NCBI RefSeq assembly: GCF_002860285.1
Contig: NZ_PGVF01000005.1
Span: 62,001 to 126,000, forward strand
Reading direction: 5' to 3'
DNA length: 64,000 nt
Source: Bacillus sp. M6-12
GTDB lineage: Bacteria; Bacillota; Bacilli; Bacillales; DSM-1321
The position numbers and the translations under genes were made by a program. This document shows, one piece after another, positions 19,520-28,968 of this stretch; the first letter of the stretch is position 1, and each line of letters opens with the position of its first letter. The notes beneath the pieces were generated by a model. That model did not search any database. It saw only the letters and a program-made list of their open reading frames with translations, and had not been told where the DNA came from.

Positions 19520-19990
19520 TCAATACGTTTTTTGTTTGTTAAGCCATTTCGTTGCTAAAGCCAGCACTTTAACACGTTCGTTCCCAGAAGCAGCTTCTTT
19601 TTGATAAATAGCTTCAACCTTATCAGTGAATTGTTTCCATACAATAGAATTTTGCTGTGCGAGTGTATAATAATCTTCATTTCTTTCTTTCATGTTGTTA
19701 TCAAATAGTACAAGATCATCCAAATAGGCTTCTTCAATAAAATAACGTAAGAAGGATTCCGTTTTGGCTACGCTTTCTTTCAGTCTGAATTTTTCAATGA
19801 TGCTTGTAAGTTCCCTTTTGATCCGTGGAACAACATAGTGGTTTTTAATAACCTTACCAAACTCTTTGTTATTCATTAAACGTGAGAAGGAATGGTTGTT
19901 GTATTCATAAAATGATTGGAGCGCTTCACGGTAAATCGCAATACCCACATTACCGAATTCCTTATGGATTTTGTGTTTAACCATATGCAC
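19520..19990 (-). CDS. Uncharacterised protein, last of a decayed three-gene group
   Basis: 156 residues, helical and charged, beginning MHMVKHKIHKEFGNVG. It has no membrane segment or recognised motif. The frame is intact, but the two genes upstream on the same strand are broken, so this one may be an expressed leftover or silent. It starts only 6 bases past the end of the upstream remnant, which suggests an old operon. A plasmid or conjugative-element origin is possible, though nothing diagnostic is seen. Confidence 0.5.
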   Translation of the reverse strand: MHMVKHKIHKEFGNVGIAIYREALQSFYEYNNHSFSRLMNNKEFGKVIKNHYVVPRIKRELTSIIEKFRLKESVAKTESFLRYFIEEAYLDDLVLFDNNMKERNEDYYTLAQQNSIVWKQFTDKVEAIYQKEAASGNERVKVLALATKWLNKQKTY

Positions 19991-19996
19991 TTCTTC

Positions 19997-20247
19997 TCAC
20001 GCTTCTTGTGGAAATAAATCTATACTATAGTTGTATTTGGAAGCAACTTTCTCAAGATCTTTCAAGGTAGATCGCCGCTCTTCGTCGTAAATAGTAGACT
20101 TTTCCTTTAAAACCTCATCAGCGATGCGAATGTGTAAAACATGGCCGTCTTTTTCTCCGCGTTTGCGTTTTTTACGTGATATTGAATCGACTTTCCCACA
20201 AAAAGCGTAAATTCTTTCTTTCAGGTCTGTGTCTTTTTAGTAAGCAT
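19997..20247 (-). pseudogene. Frameshifted remnant, middle gene of the decayed group
   Basis: ATG at 20247 opens MLTKKTQT and stops at once. One base out of phase the frame continues LKERIYAFCGKVDS through a basic RKKRKRGEKDG stretch and a helical EEVLKEKSTIY-like segment to FPQEA and a stop at 19997. A single indel near 20225 explains the break. The product would be about 80 residues, basic, possibly DNA-binding. Family unknown. Confidence 0.5.
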
Positions 20248-20257
20248 GATTTTCTCT

Positions 20258-20784
20258 TTACCAAGCCTTAAACTCAATAATCTCACCTTTAATAAGAGGA
20301 ATTAAATTGTTCATCAAATCATCGAAATCTTCAAAAATATCAAGAGCAAGCTTACTTTTAACTGTTTTGTTTCTATATAGCTTCTCAGCGTGAACAGAGT
20401 GCCAAGTACCCGGAATCTTAGCAGACAAGATATAAAATAATAGTTTGATTTTGCTCTTGTACATGGACTTGAAAGATTCTTCATCAAAGAATTTGAACAA
20501 ATTAATTTAGTAAAATCCTTTTTTGTTTGCATCAATGTTACACGAAATAAGGTTATAAAGTTTTCCATCCTTATCCTTGCGCAGAAATCCAGCTTTGAGT
20601 AAACCTTCAATTGCAGCGGGTACAAGTTTTTTAGTCATATATCCTTTTTCCTTAATTTGATCTACGGAAATTTGAACCAAACCGTCTAAATCTGAAGCTC
20701 CTGCAAGCACGGGCATAATACGTAATGAAATGGGGTAAAAAGATTTAAACGGCTTTGCTGTAAAAGTATCTCTCTATTTAACAT
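20258..20784 (-). pseudogene. Broken gene with winged-helix-like segment, first of the decayed group
   Basis: The gene begins at an ATG near 20784 behind AAGGAGA. A frame error near 20770 and an in-frame TAA near 20506 interrupt it, but the same frame then continues to 20258. The readable protein runs AKPFKSFYPISLRIMPVLAG, then a helix-turn-helix-like VDQIKEKGYMTKKLVPAAIE with FLRKDKDGKLYNL as a wing, then a helical C-terminus. It would be about 170 residues and might be a replication or control protein of a lost plasmid-like element. That is inference only. Confidence 0.5.
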
Positions 20785-20814
20785 AAAATTCGTTCTCCTT
20801 TACTTCAAATAAAA

Positions 20815-20868
20815 AAAACCCCAAAATTAAATACGCCTTATTAAAAGACGTTTCAATTTTGGGGTTTT
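20815..20868 (-). terminator. Hairpin AAAACCCCAAAATT/AATTTTGGGGTTTT
   Basis: A 14-bp perfect stem. On the minus strand it ends in eight T and stands about 30 bases upstream of the SD and start of the broken gene at 20784. It shares AAAACCCCAA/TTGGGGTTTTCCCTT with the hairpin at 29101-29148, which is likewise placed just before a small ORF. Confidence 0.65.
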
Positions 20869-21081
20869 CCCTTGTTAATATTTATATTTGTTATGTATAA
20901 GTACGTTACCATAAATTTATTTATAGTACAATTTAGAGTTTGATTAAAATATCTACATCCACCGAGTTATGCAGCAAACCAGTCTAATAATTTTGAACGA
21001 ACTGAGCTTCAATAATAATCGCAAACGTAGAGACTGTGGTTATGTCTATTTGAGAAATTTTTCATTATAATGTATAACTAG

Positions 21082-21906
21082 TTACTTTGAAGATAATTCT
21101 ATTAACTTAATTAGACTCCGAGAAAACTTTGAGACACTTTCGTTTCCAAAATATGTGAATATACTTACTATTTCGGTATTATCACGAATTACCTTTTGTT
21201 GATTTAAATTGTCAAAAAGGTATATTGACGTTAATTTTTTACATTGTGAGGATAATTTTATTCCCTCAGATAGTGCTTTGTTAAATTTTAGATTAGTTAT
21301 AACCCAATGCTCCCTTCCTATAGAAAAATCAATGACATTTTTCGCCTTAATTTTATGAAACACCTCATTTTCATTAAACTTGAATGTGCTATTTTTTATA
21401 ATTTTTCTCTCGAATACTTCGTATCTATTAAAAGGATTGTCAAAATTTTCTTTTAATAGTACTTCAACTATATCTGTGAATATATCCTTGGCATTTTTTT
21501 TATCAATCATTTGGTTTACATCACTAATTTCTCCAGCAATAAATTTTTCTTTTAAATTCTTAATTGGATCATTGGTTTGATATATTGTTATAGGTAGTCC
21601 ATCTTTATTAAAAACAACAAGGAATTCACTTATTTCTTGTTTCTTAAATTCAAAAACTTTTAAATTGAAAATATGTCTTTCTAATTGAATATTAAATGTA
21701 TGATCTATTATTTCAGCAGTCCCTAAATAAACTTGGTTTGTATCATGAGTATAAATTTCTTGAACTTTATTATAATCTATGGGGTTGAAATTAATTTTGC
21801 TTAAAATCCCCCAATTATATCTTTTTCGTCTTTGATATTCTTTATGATCTCTTGAATGTGTATTTAACCATCTTGAATACGTTAATTTAAAACCTATTTT
21901 TTTCAT
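21082..21906 (-). CDS. Uncharacterised accessory protein (274 residues)
   Basis: Not recognised. It starts at 21906 behind a strong AAGGGGGGTGG site. The N-terminus is basic (KKIGFKLTYSRWLNTHSRDHKEYQRRKRYN). The body alternates strands and helices, and the C-terminal third reads like an alpha/beta domain (LTSIYLFDNLNQQKV, IVSIFTYFGN). It has no membrane segment. The base composition is very AT-rich, in line with accessory DNA. It stands alone between the decayed group and the nuclease/membrane pair. A link with that pair is possible from position and strand only. Confidence 0.65.
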   Translation of the reverse strand: MKKIGFKLTYSRWLNTHSRDHKEYQRRKRYNWGILSKINFNPIDYNKVQEIYTHDTNQVYLGTAEIIDHTFNIQLERHIFNLKVFEFKKQEISEFLVVFNKDGLPITIYQTNDPIKNLKEKFIAGEISDVNQMIDKKNAKDIFTDIVEVLLKENFDNPFNRYEVFERKIIKNSTFKFNENEVFHKIKAKNVIDFSIGREHWVITNLKFNKALSEGIKLSSQCKKLTSIYLFDNLNQQKVIRDNTEIVSIFTYFGNESVSKFSRSLIKLIELSSK

Positions 21907-22092
21907 CTAAAAGCCACCCCCCTTAATAAATAAAAAACGTAAAACTCAAGAGACAGATATAAAAAGCTGTTGAAACATAAAAAAGCTATACGTTGGAAAA
22001 TTTGAAATCTTCCCCATTTTATGTTTAATAAACTAGTGAAAATCTAGAACTTTTAACGTTCAGAAGTTATTAGGTTACGATATTATATTTTA

Positions 22093-23367
22093 TTAAATAC
22101 CCATTAATTTCTTATAACTTCCACCCAAATCTTTCAGTTCTTTTTGATATAGAAACGGATGTACTTGACTTCTAAAAATGGTATCTAAGATGTGCTGTGT
22201 TTCAGCTTCAATGTTATATTTATTGGATTGTAAACGAAGAAGCCATTCTTCAAGTTCTACTTTTTTATTAGCTGTATATTTCTGCTTCTCGTTATATTTT
22301 GATGTTAGTAGTTTGGTAATATGATTCAATACTTTATGCCTAGTGATATGTTCTTTTACCTTATTGAATGACGATTCCCGCATTGCCATTTTTTCAGGAA
22401 GTGACTGTAATACCTTTTGAATTAATTCAATTAAATTATTCTGTACTTGTTCTCGTTCTTTTTGTGTGTACAATTTTTTAACAAAACTAGATAGTTTTTT
22501 TCCATTGTATGCTCCAGCTAATCCAAAAATCATTGGTAGGACTACTACGCCAGCCGGTCCAAACAAAGGACCTATGATTACTCCCGCTCCTTTTCCTGCT
22601 AATCCAGCTACACTTCTAGAGACTGTATCATTAACTATATTAAATCCAGCGAGTCGAACCTCTAATCCATCTGATAATATTTTATAACCGTTGGTTAAAC
22701 TTGAAACAGCAATCGTAATTAGTGGGATATCCAATTGGCTAAACTCGGCTGCATGTTTTAATGAAGTTTGTGTCATCTCTTCTACAGTGTGGAATGATAC
22801 TTCTGTTCCGTATACTAAAGGATTATCTTCAAAGGTTGACATTAACTCCTTGTTTACAAAGACGGGAGTGTCAGGGTAAGATCGAAAATGAGTATAAACC
22901 CCACTAGGATCATTTAAACATTTTACTTGGAACGGTTGACCGTCTACTATTAAATCAAAACCTGCCTGATTAGATGTCTCAGGAAAAGATACATCATGCC
23001 CTTTCCCCTGCAGTTCCAATGCAACTAATTGTTCTGCTGTATAACCTTTCAAACGTGTAATTTCTCCTGTATTACTAAATTCAAAAGTTTCAGCCAACTG
23101 TTGGAAAGCAAAAAAACTGCTTAAATCTTCACTCCTTGCAAAATCAATTGCATCTATAACAGACGGATTTATCATTAAGTAATCATAAAGGATATCTGTA
23201 AAGGAAATCCCTACAATAGATGTCGATATAACCGTAGGGTTCCTGAAAAGTTGATTAACTACTGAAGTTCCACCGTTATTTGCTTCATTTAATCGAAGTT
23301 TAACAGCTTCTTCATAAGCCCCTTTCTCCCATAACTTTATAAATTTATCCCAATTCTCCTTATTCAT
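22093..23367 (-). CDS. Membrane-linked PD-(D/E)xK-like nuclease protein
   Basis: 424 residues from the ATG at 23367. GGAAGGAG lies 7 bases before it, and it overlaps the upstream gene end by 8 bases (ATGAATAA). A restriction-nuclease-like core is visible around residues 105-150: GYTAEQLVALELQ (acidic helix), then AGFDLIVDGQPFQVKC, i.e. D, then Q-x-K in place of E-x-K, as in Mrr-like folds. A glycine-rich hydrophobic segment (GPLFGPAGVVVLPMIFGLAG, about 262-285) may enter a membrane. The C-terminal 120 residues are helical and charged. The upstream partner is a multi-helix membrane protein. The combination suggests a membrane-tethered nuclease, perhaps in defence or element stability. Function unproven. 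Confidence 0.7.
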   Translation of the reverse strand: MNKENWDKFIKLWEKGAYEEAVKLRLNEANNGGTSVVNQLFRNPTVISTSIVGISFTDILYDYLMINPSVIDAIDFARSEDLSSFFAFQQLAETFEFSNTGEITRLKGYTAEQLVALELQGKGHDVSFPETSNQAGFDLIVDGQPFQVKCLNDPSGVYTHFRSYPDTPVFVNKELMSTFEDNPLVYGTEVSFHTVEEMTQTSLKHAAEFSQLDIPLITIAVSSLTNGYKILSDGLEVRLAGFNIVNDTVSRSVAGLAGKGAGVIIGPLFGPAGVVVLPMIFGLAGAYNGKKLSSFVKKLYTQKEREQVQNNLIELIQKVLQSLPEKMAMRESSFNKVKEHITRHKVLNHITKLLTSKYNEKQKYTANKKVELEEWLLRLQSNKYNIEAETQHILDTIFRSQVHPFLYQKELKDLGGSYKKLMGI

Positions 23368-24271
23368 ATAGTAACTCCTTCCACTCAGCATTTTGGTTTT
23401 GATCAGAAGCTAACATAATTTGCATTAATACTACAGGTGCTATTGCTTTTTTCATCTTACCATTTTGCCATTTTAACAATCCCCCACCGCCTAGGAGCAG
23501 GACAGGGATGAAAAATAAAGGGTTCGCTATAACTGCTACCGCTGATGTTAACGTAACATATACTGCAAATGGGAGTGTGATTCCAACTAAGCCAAAAATT
23601 CCAGCTACAACCGAGGTTAAAGTAGTGTAAAAAGCAAATCCAGCTACTTGAACTATTGTAGCAAAAACAACTGCAGTTCCATTAGCAGTAATAAGTTTTT
23701 GTAATGTAGAACTTGTGATATTATTAATTCCAAGTTTTTGAGCGATGTGTTTTTGTTGCGCTTCAGGTAACCCTTTTAAGAAATCTTCTAAAGAATCACC
23801 TATTTCCCTCATCTGTTGCTCACTTATTTTTTTATCACTTATTGAATCTATTAGACTGTACATTTGAAACTTCACTATTTTTTCTAATTTATTCGCCTGA
23901 TTCTCATTACCTAAAAATGAATTAAACTTTTTATTAGTTTGTTTCATTTGATTGTACATAGCCTCTATAATTCGATCACATTGATCTGACACATCCCGCT
24001 TTGTTACATATTTCCTTTCAGGTATATTATATAAATTAGCAAGTTCTTTTAATAACTCCCTACGGATTTTACCAGCAGGAGTATATTTATATTTGTCAGC
24101 CTCACGGTTAACCATTTCCATTATTTCTGACTTACCACTATTACTGATTTTTTCTTTTGCGAATGGGACTAACATTTTTATAATATTTGAATCATGCAGT
24201 AGGGCATAATTAAATTTCAAAGCTTCTTTTTCCATTACCAATAATGATTCAGCCATAGTCATACTATTCAT
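23360..24271 (-). CDS. YaaW-like membrane protein
   Basis: 303 residues from the ATG at 24271, chosen for AGAGGTGG upstream; an earlier TTG in frame has no ribosome site. The first 190 residues are helical and soluble (ADKYKYTPAGKIRRELLKELANLYNI is part of it). A glycine- and alanine-rich block of two or three membrane helices follows (about 205-280), including VVAGIFGLVGITLPFAVYVT and NPLFFIPVLLLGGGG. The layout, and the order of helices before a membrane block ending in a basic turn, resembles the YaaW/UPF0174 group, whose role is unknown. It overlaps the nuclease-like gene, so the two probably act together. Confidence 0.65.
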   Translation of the reverse strand: MNSMTMAESLLVMEKEALKFNYALLHDSNIIKMLVPFAKEKISNSGKSEIMEMVNREADKYKYTPAGKIRRELLKELANLYNIPERKYVTKRDVSDQCDRIIEAMYNQMKQTNKKFNSFLGNENQANKLEKIVKFQMYSLIDSISDKKISEQQMREIGDSLEDFLKGLPEAQQKHIAQKLGINNITSSTLQKLITANGTAVVFATIVQVAGFAFYTTLTSVVAGIFGLVGITLPFAVYVTLTSAVAVIANPLFFIPVLLLGGGGLLKWQNGKMKKAIAPVVLMQIMLASDQNQNAEWKELLYE

Positions 24272-24344
24272 ATCAATTCCACCTCTTGTAATATCCTCAA
24301 TTTTTTTTGCATTACTAACTAACAATTAATATTCAGCCATTCAA

Positions 24345-24495
24345 TCACATTAGCTTGGGTGAGCTTTCCTTTTTTGTTCGCCTAATACGATAAAAGTGAA
24401 TAACATGATTGTTCTTATTGATATAAATTCTTGTCAAATCCTTTAATATGTCTTTTTTTGCATCTTCAATTAATTTCCTCAAAAAAGTCTCTTCC
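24345..24495 (-). pseudogene. Short remnant of an unknown gene
   Basis: A minus-strand reading of about 45 codons (LRKLIEDAKKDILKDLTRIY, then NNHVIHFYRIRR) has no start. A second frame over its end reads KGKLTQANVIEWLNIN. It is probably the tail of a gene lost during insertion of the accessory segment. Confidence 0.35.
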
Positions 24496-24570
24496 TATAT
24501 AATTTCATGAAGACCCTAATCACAGTAAAATTATACTATATTTGTGAATAATATTTAGTTTAAATTATAA

Positions 24571-24763
24571 TCAACTGAGAATTAAGGAATGGACCATTTT
24601 TCTTTCCTGTATAATAAATATTTTCTCCGATGGTGAAACCAGCCATATAACCCTCCTTCCGCCAAGAACTTGTCCAATTAGTAGTATCCATGCAAATGAT
24701 GCTGACCCAATAACGGTTTCAGTTATTCCCAATGCCAAGTCTACCAATTCTTCTTCTGGTGTA
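24571..24763 (-). pseudogene. C-terminal remnant of a hydrophobic protein
   Basis: About 64 codons on the minus strand, from TPEEELVDLALGITETVIG through a hydrophobic stretch FAWILLIGQVLGG to a stop at 24571. It has no start. It may be the end of a small membrane protein. Family not recognised. The rest of 24764-25240 holds nothing I can support. Confidence 0.35.
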
Positions 24764-25244
24764 TTCCTTTATTTCTAGATCTCCGTCCATTAAAACCTTC
24801 GCAAATTGGTACTTATTACTTTATATTTAGATCAATCTAGAATACTATCCTCATCTTATCCCGTAAACGGAATAACTTCTTCGTCAGAAATATATATCCT
24901 ATGGTAGTAACATAGTCCATGGCTTATTCTTATATGGTCACAAAGGTTTGGATCGCTTCATCCCAAATTTCTCTTTCCCAACATCAAGTTTACTAATTTA
25001 AACTCCCAAATGAAGCGGCTGTTATATCTTATTATTTAATTAAGTGGAAATGTGTTTTTGAATCTCTAATTAGAATTTGAACAATAAGCAAAAGCCTTTT
25101 ATAGAATCTTTACCAAAATCATTTTCAATAAAAATAAAATTAAGACTTGCAAAATGATAAGATATTAATATAATAAAAAATATTTGAGTAACAATTTATA
25201 TAATCAATTAAATTAATAATAAAATATAGTTAACCAAACAAGCG

Positions 25245-25308
25245 AAAACCGCAGGTTAATACAGTTTCCTCATTTGAGTGAGGTCTGTATTTATCTGCGG
25301 TTTTTTGT
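25245..25308 (+). terminator. Long bipartite hairpin
   Basis: AAAACCGCAG pairs with CTGCGGTTTT, with an inner ATACAG/CTGTAT and CCTCA/TGAGG stem, followed by TTTTTT on the plus strand. It is a strong terminator-like structure without an intact gene before it. Confidence 0.55.
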
Positions 25309-25483
25309 ATTGTGGCCAAGGAGGCACGCTACATGACAATCTAGTTCAAATAAGAATGCGCTTCTTATATAAAGGCTTTTTCCTAATAAAATATAAAATA
25401 ACCAATTTTATGTAGGATACAGAAGAAGTACCACTTTGCATTTCCTCTTTATCTGCAGATCAAACTAATAATTTTTAAAAAAG

Positions 25484-25525
25484 GGTCTTAACATACTAAA
25501 ATTTGCTAGATAGTATGTTAAGACC
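25484..25525 (-). terminator. Terminator of the recombinase trio
   Basis: GGTCTTAACATACTA (25484-25498) pairs perfectly with TAGTATGTTAAGACC (25511-25525). It follows the stop of the third recombinase by 2 bases and ends in TTTTTT on the minus strand. Confidence 0.8.
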
Positions 25526-25527
25526 TA

Positions 25528-26469
25528 TTATTTAACCTGATCGGTTGCATTCATTTCCAAAATCTTTGCTAAATCTGACCCCGGTGGCAAGTAGTGAAGC
25601 GTCGGAGCAAGCTTTGCATGACGTAGCTGTTCCTTAATAGTCATGACATTAATTCCCTCAGAATACATTAGAAAAGCACACGTATGTCGGTAATCATGAA
25701 GTCTTATTCTTCGTTTGATTCCAGCAATTTTATATATCTTTTTCATTATTCTAGCTATTTTGTCATTATTTATTGCTTTTCCATTTTCAAAAAACACTTC
25801 TTTATCTTTCCCTTGACTCCACTTAACCCACGCAGGATGATTTAGATAGGCTTCTAATTCATTTTTTAATAGTTGGGTCATCATTACAACACCAGCATTT
25901 GTTTTTTGTCCGCGAATAATTTCAATTTGGCTGAACTCAAAAGATATTTGAGACTTTCTCAATTTCAGTAATTCTTGTCTCCGAAGTCCACAAGTAAGGA
26001 GTAAAAGAACTAAAACATAATACTTCTTGGTAAAAGGGTCAAATTTATATGCTGCATTTAAAATAGCTACACACTCATGTTTTGTAATTACCCGATCTCT
26101 ATGAACTAACCGATAATATGGGTTTTTATAATATTTTAGCGGATTGGACTTAATCATACCAACTGATTTTAAAAAACCCAGAAAACTTTTTAATACTGAA
26201 ATATTACTATAGAGCATCTTATCTGAAAGTCCTCTTTCGATTAGGCTTTCAACATATTCATCCATAAAATCTTCATCTATCGGTTCATATGAACCATCTT
26301 CTTCAATATAATAAAAGTTATCAAAATCAACTTTTTCTTTAACACCTTTATTCATTAAGTAGTTGCCGAAACGTTTTAATACACTTTTATAATTTTTTTT
26401 TGTACTGTTTGCTAAACTAGCGTTTTCATTCCAAAACTCAAAATATGCCGATTTCAGTAACACGTTCAT
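25528..26469 (-). CDS. Tyrosine recombinase, third of a trio
   Basis: 313 residues. An N-terminal SAM-like core-binding domain (about 1-110) precedes the catalytic domain. The catalytic arginine lies in LTCGLRRQELLKL, the HxxR box is LHDYRHT, the later basic box is QLRHAKLAPTLHYL, and Y in that last motif is the likely nucleophile. It is complete by length. ATGA overlap with the second recombinase shows the three genes are one transcript. In recombinase-in-trio elements the three proteins are thought to move the element together. It ends 2 bases before a strong terminator. Confidence 0.88.
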   Translation of the reverse strand: MNVLLKSAYFEFWNENASLANSTKKNYKSVLKRFGNYLMNKGVKEKVDFDNFYYIEEDGSYEPIDEDFMDEYVESLIERGLSDKMLYSNISVLKSFLGFLKSVGMIKSNPLKYYKNPYYRLVHRDRVITKHECVAILNAAYKFDPFTKKYYVLVLLLLTCGLRRQELLKLRKSQISFEFSQIEIIRGQKTNAGVVMMTQLLKNELEAYLNHPAWVKWSQGKDKEVFFENGKAINNDKIARIMKKIYKIAGIKRRIRLHDYRHTCAFLMYSEGINVMTIKEQLRHAKLAPTLHYLPPGSDLAKILEMNATDQVK

Positions 26470-27605
26470 ATCTTAAAATCACCTTTTTGCTTAAATTCAA
26501 TTACAACCTTACTTAAAGGATGTCTTTCAATATCTTCCTTCAATTGATCATTTGTTTGTTTTGTGTACTGCTGTAGAGCATTAATAGTTTTATGTCCCAT
26601 TAAATCCATCATCGCAAATATGTTTATACCAGATCTAATCCCATGTACTGCGAATGAGTGACGGAAGTTATGAACGCTTAACCTTTCAGCTTCTTCTTCT
26701 GAAATAGATGCCGCCTGCTTGACTAATTGTTTTATCATATCTCTTACTGCTCTCTCCGTAATATGACTATCCTCTTTCAAGCCACTAAAAACAAACAAGT
26801 CACCATGTTTATCTTTTAATTTTTTCCAATCCTCTTCTAAGTGACCATGCATAAAATTAATGTATCTTAATAAAATTTCAAACGAGTCTCGTTGAATGTA
26901 GGCAGGCTTCTTGACACCCTTATTCCGCTTCCTTCTTACCATGATCATTTCATTATTGATATCTACATCCTTGATTTGTAATCCAACAAGTTCACTAATT
27001 CTTAGAGCTGTCCCAATAAATACACATAAAATAGTATAATTTCTAAGACCATTACTCGTACTTTTACTCAGTACTAATAGCTCCCTTATTTGTTCCTTCG
27101 TATAAAATTTAGGTAAATCATTGCTTTCCCAATCAATCTTCAAAGAGCTTTGGAAATCCTCTTTATTTTTTTCATAAACCTCCCTTGTAGTGGTTTTAAT
27201 AAAAGCACGTAAAAACGCAGCCTTTTTATTTCTAGTACTCTTTTTTTCATATGAATTAATGTATTCGACTAATGTTTGTGTTGGATATATAACATCTTCA
27301 AAAAGTGTGTTTGTATTCCACCCTTTAATACTAAGAAAGGAAAGTAGTTGTTTAATTTCGTACTTATAGGATTCTTTGGTAGATGCTGAGTAATTCATAT
27401 ACTTTGAACTTGAGTAGAACTTATGAACCGCATCTTCCAAAGTGATTTTACTAACTTTTACTTCCTTTTCATCCTCAAGATTTGTCGTTAGATTAAATAC
27501 TGATTTTGCCGCTTTCAAAATAGTCTCTAAGTCATTTACATTTAAGAGTTCTTGTAATTGACTCTCAACTTCAGATTGTTTTGACTTTTTTCTAATAATA
27601 CTCAC
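26466..27605 (-). CDS. Tyrosine recombinase, second of a trio
   Basis: 379 residues, starting at a GTG that overlaps the first recombinase stop (GTGA). A roughly 80-residue leader precedes the core-binding domain (YMNYSASTKESYKYEIKQLL). The catalytic domain has the arginine in FIGTALRISELVGL, the HxxR box HNFRHSFAVHG, LMGHKTINALQQYTK with the terminal H and the Tyr nucleophile, and a conserved lysine region after VRRKRNKG. All key residues are present. The sequence differs clearly from its two neighbours, so these are not simple duplicates. It is probably an essential partner in movement of the element. Confidence 0.9.
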   Translation of the reverse strand: MSIIRKKSKQSEVESQLQELLNVNDLETILKAAKSVFNLTTNLEDEKEVKVSKITLEDAVHKFYSSSKYMNYSASTKESYKYEIKQLLSFLSIKGWNTNTLFEDVIYPTQTLVEYINSYEKKSTRNKKAAFLRAFIKTTTREVYEKNKEDFQSSLKIDWESNDLPKFYTKEQIRELLVLSKSTSNGLRNYTILCVFIGTALRISELVGLQIKDVDINNEMIMVRRKRNKGVKKPAYIQRDSFEILLRYINFMHGHLEEDWKKLKDKHGDLFVFSGLKEDSHITERAVRDMIKQLVKQAASISEEEAERLSVHNFRHSFAVHGIRSGINIFAMMDLMGHKTINALQQYTKQTNDQLKEDIERHPLSKVVIEFKQKGDFKI

Positions 27606-28951
27606 TTTAAATCACCTTCTATTAAATCTAATTTTGCAAGCTCATCCTTCACATATTGACGTTCAAGGTGGATATACCTTGAAGGCATATGCCCAGATTT
27701 ATGACGAGCCAAATCTTTAATTAGAGGAAGTGAGCTATATTTTGTTACATTTGTGATAAAGGTATGTCTTAATAAATGCAATCCGCCCTCATAGTCCCAA
27801 CCTGCAATTAAAGCATATATTTTATAATTACGATACAATTTTCTTTTAAAATTTGCGGGGTTTTCCGAAAATACATAACCCGATTCCACATCCTTAATTT
27901 TTAATAATTGATTATAAATAAGATTTGGAATAGGCAAGATTGACGAGTTTCTTTTCGACTCATTTATTATTACAGTTTTAGTACCTAAATTAATATCATC
28001 CCACTTTAATTTAGCAACCTCTATTCCTCTAAACCCCATATATAGCATTAATGAAAATGCCAATATTTCTTTTTCAGGCTCATCAGAGTATATATAAATT
28101 ACATCTAATAGCACCTTTATTTCAGAATCTTTAGGAATTGTTCTATATTTATAATCCTCTACTGTTATTTTTGTAATATCGTTTGCAATATCATTTGAAA
28201 TTCTTTTCTTTTGATAAAGTATTGAAAAGAATGTTCTTATACTTTCAATCCATTTTTTTGCACTATGTTCAGAAATTTCGCCTTCAGTGACCTGTCTCAA
28301 TAAAAATGATCTATAATCATTAACGTGTTCTGATTCTATCTCATTAACTATAATGTTATTAATGTTTCTATGCTTGAATTTCTCAACATTTTGAGTTAAC
28401 CATCTAAATAGCCCACGGGCTTGCTGGATTAAATTTGCATAAATACTCTCTTGTTTTGTACCTTTCAACCTTAACTCCTTTACACAAAATTGAACTAATG
28501 GATGGTTGAATTCTTCTTTAGTTGGCTCCACATAAATTACCTTAATATCTAAGAAAGGTGCAATCATTTTTAAATACTGATTAAAATATAATTCTTCACT
28601 CTCATTTGTGAGTTCCCTTGAGATCATATCTATAACTGATTGGTTAATTAGATCTTGTTCCGTTATTTTAGCAACACCCTTATTTGTCCACTTTTTTACA
28701 AGTCTTATTATTTTTTTAAAAGTATTGAATATTAATAAATAAGTCGTTGGAACATGATGTATCTTATTTTCAAAAAATACGATCATTGACCTCAAATGAA
28801 ATTCTTCATATACAAGATTTTCAAGAAGCCACGGATTAATTGCTTTACTTCCTAAATTGGTTTGATTTTCCCCATTAATATTTGGCATTTTATTAGTTAA
28901 CATGTTCATCATCTTCCTACTATCAGAATAATTAATATCATTCATTTCCAA
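27602..28951 (-). CDS. Tyrosine recombinase, first of a trio
   Basis: 449 residues with a long N-terminal extension before the core-binding domain. Catalytic motifs: LYMGFRGIEVAKLKW (first Arg), LHLLRHTFITNV (HxxR), LARHKSGHMPSRYIHLER (last His and Tyr). The TTG at 28951 has no ribosome site. An ATG about 14 codons on has AGGA in front, so the protein may be slightly shorter. A 37-codon ORF precedes it by 17 bases. Tandem overlapping recombinases of three sizes are typical of recombinase-in-trio (RIT) elements and, more loosely, of the Tn554 group. Confidence 0.88.
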   Translation of the reverse strand: MEMNDINYSDSRKMMNMLTNKMPNINGENQTNLGSKAINPWLLENLVYEEFHLRSMIVFFENKIHHVPTTYLLIFNTFKKIIRLVKKWTNKGVAKITEQDLINQSVIDMISRELTNESEELYFNQYLKMIAPFLDIKVIYVEPTKEEFNHPLVQFCVKELRLKGTKQESIYANLIQQARGLFRWLTQNVEKFKHRNINNIIVNEIESEHVNDYRSFLLRQVTEGEISEHSAKKWIESIRTFFSILYQKKRISNDIANDITKITVEDYKYRTIPKDSEIKVLLDVIYIYSDEPEKEILAFSLMLYMGFRGIEVAKLKWDDINLGTKTVIINESKRNSSILPIPNLIYNQLLKIKDVESGYVFSENPANFKRKLYRNYKIYALIAGWDYEGGLHLLRHTFITNVTKYSSLPLIKDLARHKSGHMPSRYIHLERQYVKDELAKLDLIEGDLK

Positions 28952-28968
28952 ATAATTATTATTTATTC

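Noticed and set aside
25528..28951. Tn554-type transposon.
   Set aside because: Tn554 has two tyrosine recombinases plus a small TnpC. Here three complete tyrosine recombinases overlap, which fits a recombinase trio better.
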